Shown here piece after piece: positions 16,301-18,101 of a DNA stretch of 18,101 bases. Source of the stretch: Anaerolineales bacterium. GTDB lineage: Bacteria > Chloroflexota > Anaerolineae > Anaerolineales > Villigracilaceae. The translations under genes were made by a program, and so were the position numbers. The stretch lies in assembly GCA_025966435.1 (NCBI GenBank), contig JAICRQ010000018.1, forward strand, positions 1 to 18,101, given 5' to 3'. The stretch's first letter is position 1; each line of letters starts with the position of its first letter. Below the pieces are notes generated by a model. The model did not search any database. It was not told the DNA's origin and saw nothing but the letters and a program-made list of their open reading frames with translations.

Positions 16301-18101
16301 CCTGCGCGGCAATCGCAGCCTCTCGTGCCCGTGCACCGAGAAACAGGGCTGTCAGCGCCATAACCAGTGCAACGGTAAAGGCGCCTGCCAGGTAAAGCGC
16401 ACGTTTACGCAACTGCTCTGCTGTATGAACCTGCTCTTCAGCTCGTTTGGATTCCGATTCCGCGCGTTGTTTCTCGGCTTCGGCACGCTGACGCTGTGCT
16501 TCTGCCGCGATCTGCACCGCTTGTAACTCACGCTGGCGCTGCGCTTCGCGCTCAGCGGATTCACGTTCGCTGGCTTCAATCGAAGCTGTGAGAAACTCAC
16601 GTTCCAGCATGTTCATCTCTTCGGCGTGTGTTACTGCCCATTCCCGGGCCTGTGCCATTCGTGCGCCGCGATACAGGATATCGGGTGTGCAATCCAATCC
16701 CTGCCATTCGTGGGCAGCTTCCGTCAACTGGCGATGGAGGCGCAAGCCTTCGCGGTTATCTTCGAGCCAGCCGCGCAAGGTGGGCCACTCGCGAATCAGA
16801 GCCTCGTGCGCGACCTCAGCTGAGTCCTCATTGGTGATGATCAATCTTGCATCGGCTAAAGCCTTCAATACAGTATGGGTGGGGGTTGCCTCTTCAGGCT
16901 TTAAGATCAATTCATTGAATGTTGCACGGCGCCGTGTATCGGCAGCAGAAACCTCATCGCCCAATTCCGTCAGGCGTAAAAAAATTCTGCGCGCAATGGA
17001 TCTTTGTTCATCCGTAAATTGGTCGATGAAGACGGTTTCTGCAGTTTCAGCAATCGCACCGCGTACGCCACCCGAGGAAGTATAGCCGCTTAACGTCATC
17101 GTGCGTCCGCGCCGCCTCTGCCAGGTTTCCAACAATGCATGAGAAAGTAACGGCAATGCGCCGGGTTCATGCCCGACTTCATGTAAGAGCAAATCAACCA
17201 AGCCGGTTTCAAATTCCCAGCGACCACGGAGGGCAGGCTCCTCGATGGCACGGCACAATTCTTCCTCGCTCATCGCGCCAATGTATTCTTGATTTCCCGC
17301 CAGGGCTTCTCGCAACTGAATGTAACTTGCACAGTGAGCATAGAAGTCGGCGCGCAACGTAATAATCACAATTACCGGACCGTCCGCTTCGGATGCAGCA
17401 GTAAGAAGGTTGTTGATAAACGCGGTTCTTTCTTCCTCAGAGCGACAGAGTGCGAACGTTTCCTCAAACTGATCAATCACCAGTAGCGCCCGCGCCTGGT
17501 TTTTCAATTGAAGCTGGCGTTTGACAAAGATTTGCAGACTGCGCGGGTCAAGTGAGAGGTCATCGATCAACGTGGAAGTAGTAACCACGGAAAGGCTGTC
17601 GCTAGTAAGACTTGCAGCCAGACTATCCAAAGGATGTGTAGTAGGAATGAGGATGTGTATCTGCCAATCGGCGGAGACCTTATTCCAGCGCAGTGCAGGA
17701 ACTAATCCTGCACGGACAAGCGACGACTTGCCGCTCCCCGAGGCGCCTACGACGGCTAGGAAACGCGCTTTGGGCGGATCTTCCTGCGAAGTGAGAGCAA
17801 AAACACGCTCTGTAAGTTTTGTGATTAACGCTTCTCGCCCCACGAACAGGTCGGCGTCTGATTCATCGAAGTAATTCAGCCCTTTATAGGGACACAGCCC
17901 CAAGCCCGGAGCATCTTCGCGACGGACATTGCCAGCCAATTCCAGGAGCCGCGTCACCGCTTTTGGCTCATCCTCTATTCCAAGCGCAGGAACGAAACGA
18001 GCCTCAATCGTGGGAATGTCGGGGAGACGCAGGTTTTGTTCCAGACGGCTGATCTGGGCATGGCTATAACCCACCTGAACTGACAGTTCGAGCTGGGTTA
18101 G
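13314..18101 (-). CDS. HTH-STAND NTPase-TM-WD40-BMP multidomain sensor protein, N-terminus cut
   Basis: The frame is open through the right edge, so the protein is longer than the visible 1,595 residues. Positions below count from the GTG at 18074. The first visible residues, LTQLELSVQVGYSHAQISRL, are the core of an XRE-type DNA-binding helix-turn-helix. An nSTAND1-type NTPase follows: CPYKGLNYFDE near 61, Walker A GASGSGKSS at 110-118, Walker B LLVIDQFEE near 197, and VAHEALIREWPTLRGWLEDN near 420. A charged Glu/Arg/Gln coiled coil (about 490-556) leads into one membrane helix (about 559-581) with RKR on its N-terminal side, suggesting the N-terminus is inside. About 14 WD40 blades (about 643-1238) equal two seven-blade propellers. 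After an S/T/P linker, residues about 1275-1586 form a complete BMP/PnrA-type periplasmic-binding domain (KVGVFGGIGIPPVTDFMDGF, then IGVDTDW). A membrane-bound sensor-regulator is inferred; topology and ligand are unproven. Confidence 0.9.
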   Translation of the reverse strand, partial: LTQLELSVQVGYSHAQISRLEQNLRLPDIPTIEARFVPALGIEDEPKAVTRLLELAGNVRREDAPGLGLCPYKGLNYFDESDADLFVGREALITKLTERVFALTSQEDPPKARFLAVVGASGSGKSSLVRAGLVPALRWNKVSADWQIHILIPTTHPLDSLAASLTSDSLSVVTTSTLIDDLSLDPRSLQIFVKRQLQLKNQARALLVIDQFEETFALCRSEEERTAFINNLLTAASEADGPVIVIITLRADFYAHCASYIQLREALAGNQEYIGAMSEEELCRAIEEPALRGRWEFETGLVDLLLHEVGHEPGALPLLSHALLETWQRRRGRTMTLSGYTSSGGVRGAIAETAETVFIDQFTDEQRSIARRIFLRLTELGDEVSAADTRRRATFNELILKPEEATPTHTVLKALADARLIITNEDSAEVAHEALIREWPTLRGWLEDNREGLRLHRQLTEAAHEWQGLDCTPDILYRGARMAQAREWAVTHAEEMNMLEREFLTASIEASERESAEREAQRQRELQAVQIAAEAQRQRAEAEKQRAESESKRAEEQVHTAEQLRKRALYLAGAFTVALVMALTALFLGARAREAAIAAQAQQRIATSRELAAASISNLEVDPERSILLALEALGLSYTIEADDALHRAVQASRVELVLPAHEPGAPMMVALSPDGTQFVSAAADGLVKTWDMETGKQLLRFDGFFAAYSPDGKRLAIVMPNRTVKMIDAATGKEIPLTGQIDANFVIAFNRDGSRLATIAGDNTPKIWEAKTGRELVALPGHSDFVSSAVFDATGTHLLTASDDRTARVWDAATGEQLLSLPDHQGWVVGAEYSPDGKRIATISGNEAYLWDSASGARLLTLAGHQNLVFAVAFSPDGTRLATGGLDRKIIVWDVTTGNELFRLSGHAGEVIDLEFSRDGQHIISSSRDGTVRLWVVGPRREWLTIPANSSSGQIAVNLEGDHLATMDGTGAIKIWDTHSGNELITFPETESTVSDLVFDRGGLRIFTAGDDGNVKVWDSRTGAELAVISGHTAALSAITVSTDGKHLATASHDYRVKIWDISSNRISNTPLLTLEHSGSVFSVAFDPADKILGTGGQDGNTILWDIATGDETQVLRGHADYVTAIAFEPNGTRIATSSWDGTAKVWDAATGQELLTLGSHIGAVTSIAFSPDGTRIATASEDGTAKLWDTSTGEELFTFFGDGSALHDILFSSDGKLLVTGGDSGVHVYILQIDDLVTLAKSRVTRSLTTEECRKYLHLEQAACEPAAAVSTTTPFPATDQGRVCQVTNTAGLYDQSFNEVIYRGLQNANIIYGWDTKVLQSASTPDFAKNINEFLRGDCDLIVGLFSMADAIRVAAESNPDQKFLIDLEYEQPLENIWMQNYATDQAAFLAGYTAASVTKTGKVGVFGGIGIPPVTDFMDGFALGIRHYNKKNGTDVELLGWDVTKHEGLFVGDFCCAAEGREITQQLLIQGADVILPVAGTGVGGGTLYAVKAHNDSYIIGVDTDWAITYPEYKNIVLTSIVKHYEVSVVEAVKAIEEGKFTGGVHIGTLETSEVGLAPFYELDQLISAKVKADLEQIRKDIIAGVIKTKP

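Noticed and set aside
16588..17085. 165-codon plus-strand frame inside the STAND region
   Set aside because: It is antisense to the conserved NTPase region of the giant gene, with Ser/Arg-rich composition typical of shadow frames.

Overview
The window looks like part of the chromosome of a Chloroflexota bacterium, probably an Anaerolineae-type lineage. The evidence is indirect: moderate GC, short tight operons, a giant STAND/WD40 protein whose WD40 tail ends in a TTEECRKYLH-type motif, and MtnA, M50 protease, PfkB and SAH hydrolase genes of the kind found there. No rRNA, tRNA, CRISPR array, transposase or integrase was seen.

Layout. (1) 1-1308, plus strand: the 3' end of a RarD/EamA-type permease, then an SDR epimerase-like gene. 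(2) 1483-7686: a candidate small-molecule modification locus. A cytochrome P450 on the plus strand converges on a five-gene minus-strand operon, which in transcription order is a SAM methyltransferase, an SRPBCC protein, a cupin, a UbiA-family prenyltransferase and an atypical SDR. A second UbiA paralogue diverges from that operon. The P450 and second UbiA promoters share an almost identical element with an over-long 19-20 bp spacer, so one regulator may control both. The proteins suggest prenyl transfer followed by methylation, oxidation and reduction. No polyketide synthase, terpene cyclase or prenyl diphosphate synthase is present, so the product cannot be named. (3) 7646-8718, minus strand: a small CBU_0592-like membrane protein and a LamG-like beta-sandwich protein of unknown role. 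(4) 8902-13209, plus strand: mtnA plus an M50 membrane metalloprotease, a strong terminator, then a PfkB kinase (probably adenosine kinase) overlapping SAH hydrolase. This is a methylthioadenosine/SAH/adenosine recycling block. (5) 13314-18101, minus strand, cut by the window edge: one very large protein with, in order, an XRE-type DNA-binding helix-turn-helix, an nSTAND1-type NTPase, a coiled coil, one transmembrane helix, fourteen WD40 blades and a complete BMP/PnrA-type nucleoside-binding domain.

The most unusual object is the protein in (5). It has the architecture of a membrane-spanning one-protein sensor, with DNA binding and NTPase inside and propellers plus a solute-binding domain outside. 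BMP/PnrA proteins typically bind purine nucleosides, and the gene lies next to adenosine-producing and adenosine-consuming enzymes, so nucleoside sensing is a testable idea. The second point of interest is the locus with paired UbiA enzymes and its shared promoter element.

Gene starts were chosen from Shine-Dalgarno position and family N-termini. In several cases they are downstream of the longest possible open frame (UbiA 2, MtnA, the PfkB kinase, the second SDR and the LamG-like protein).
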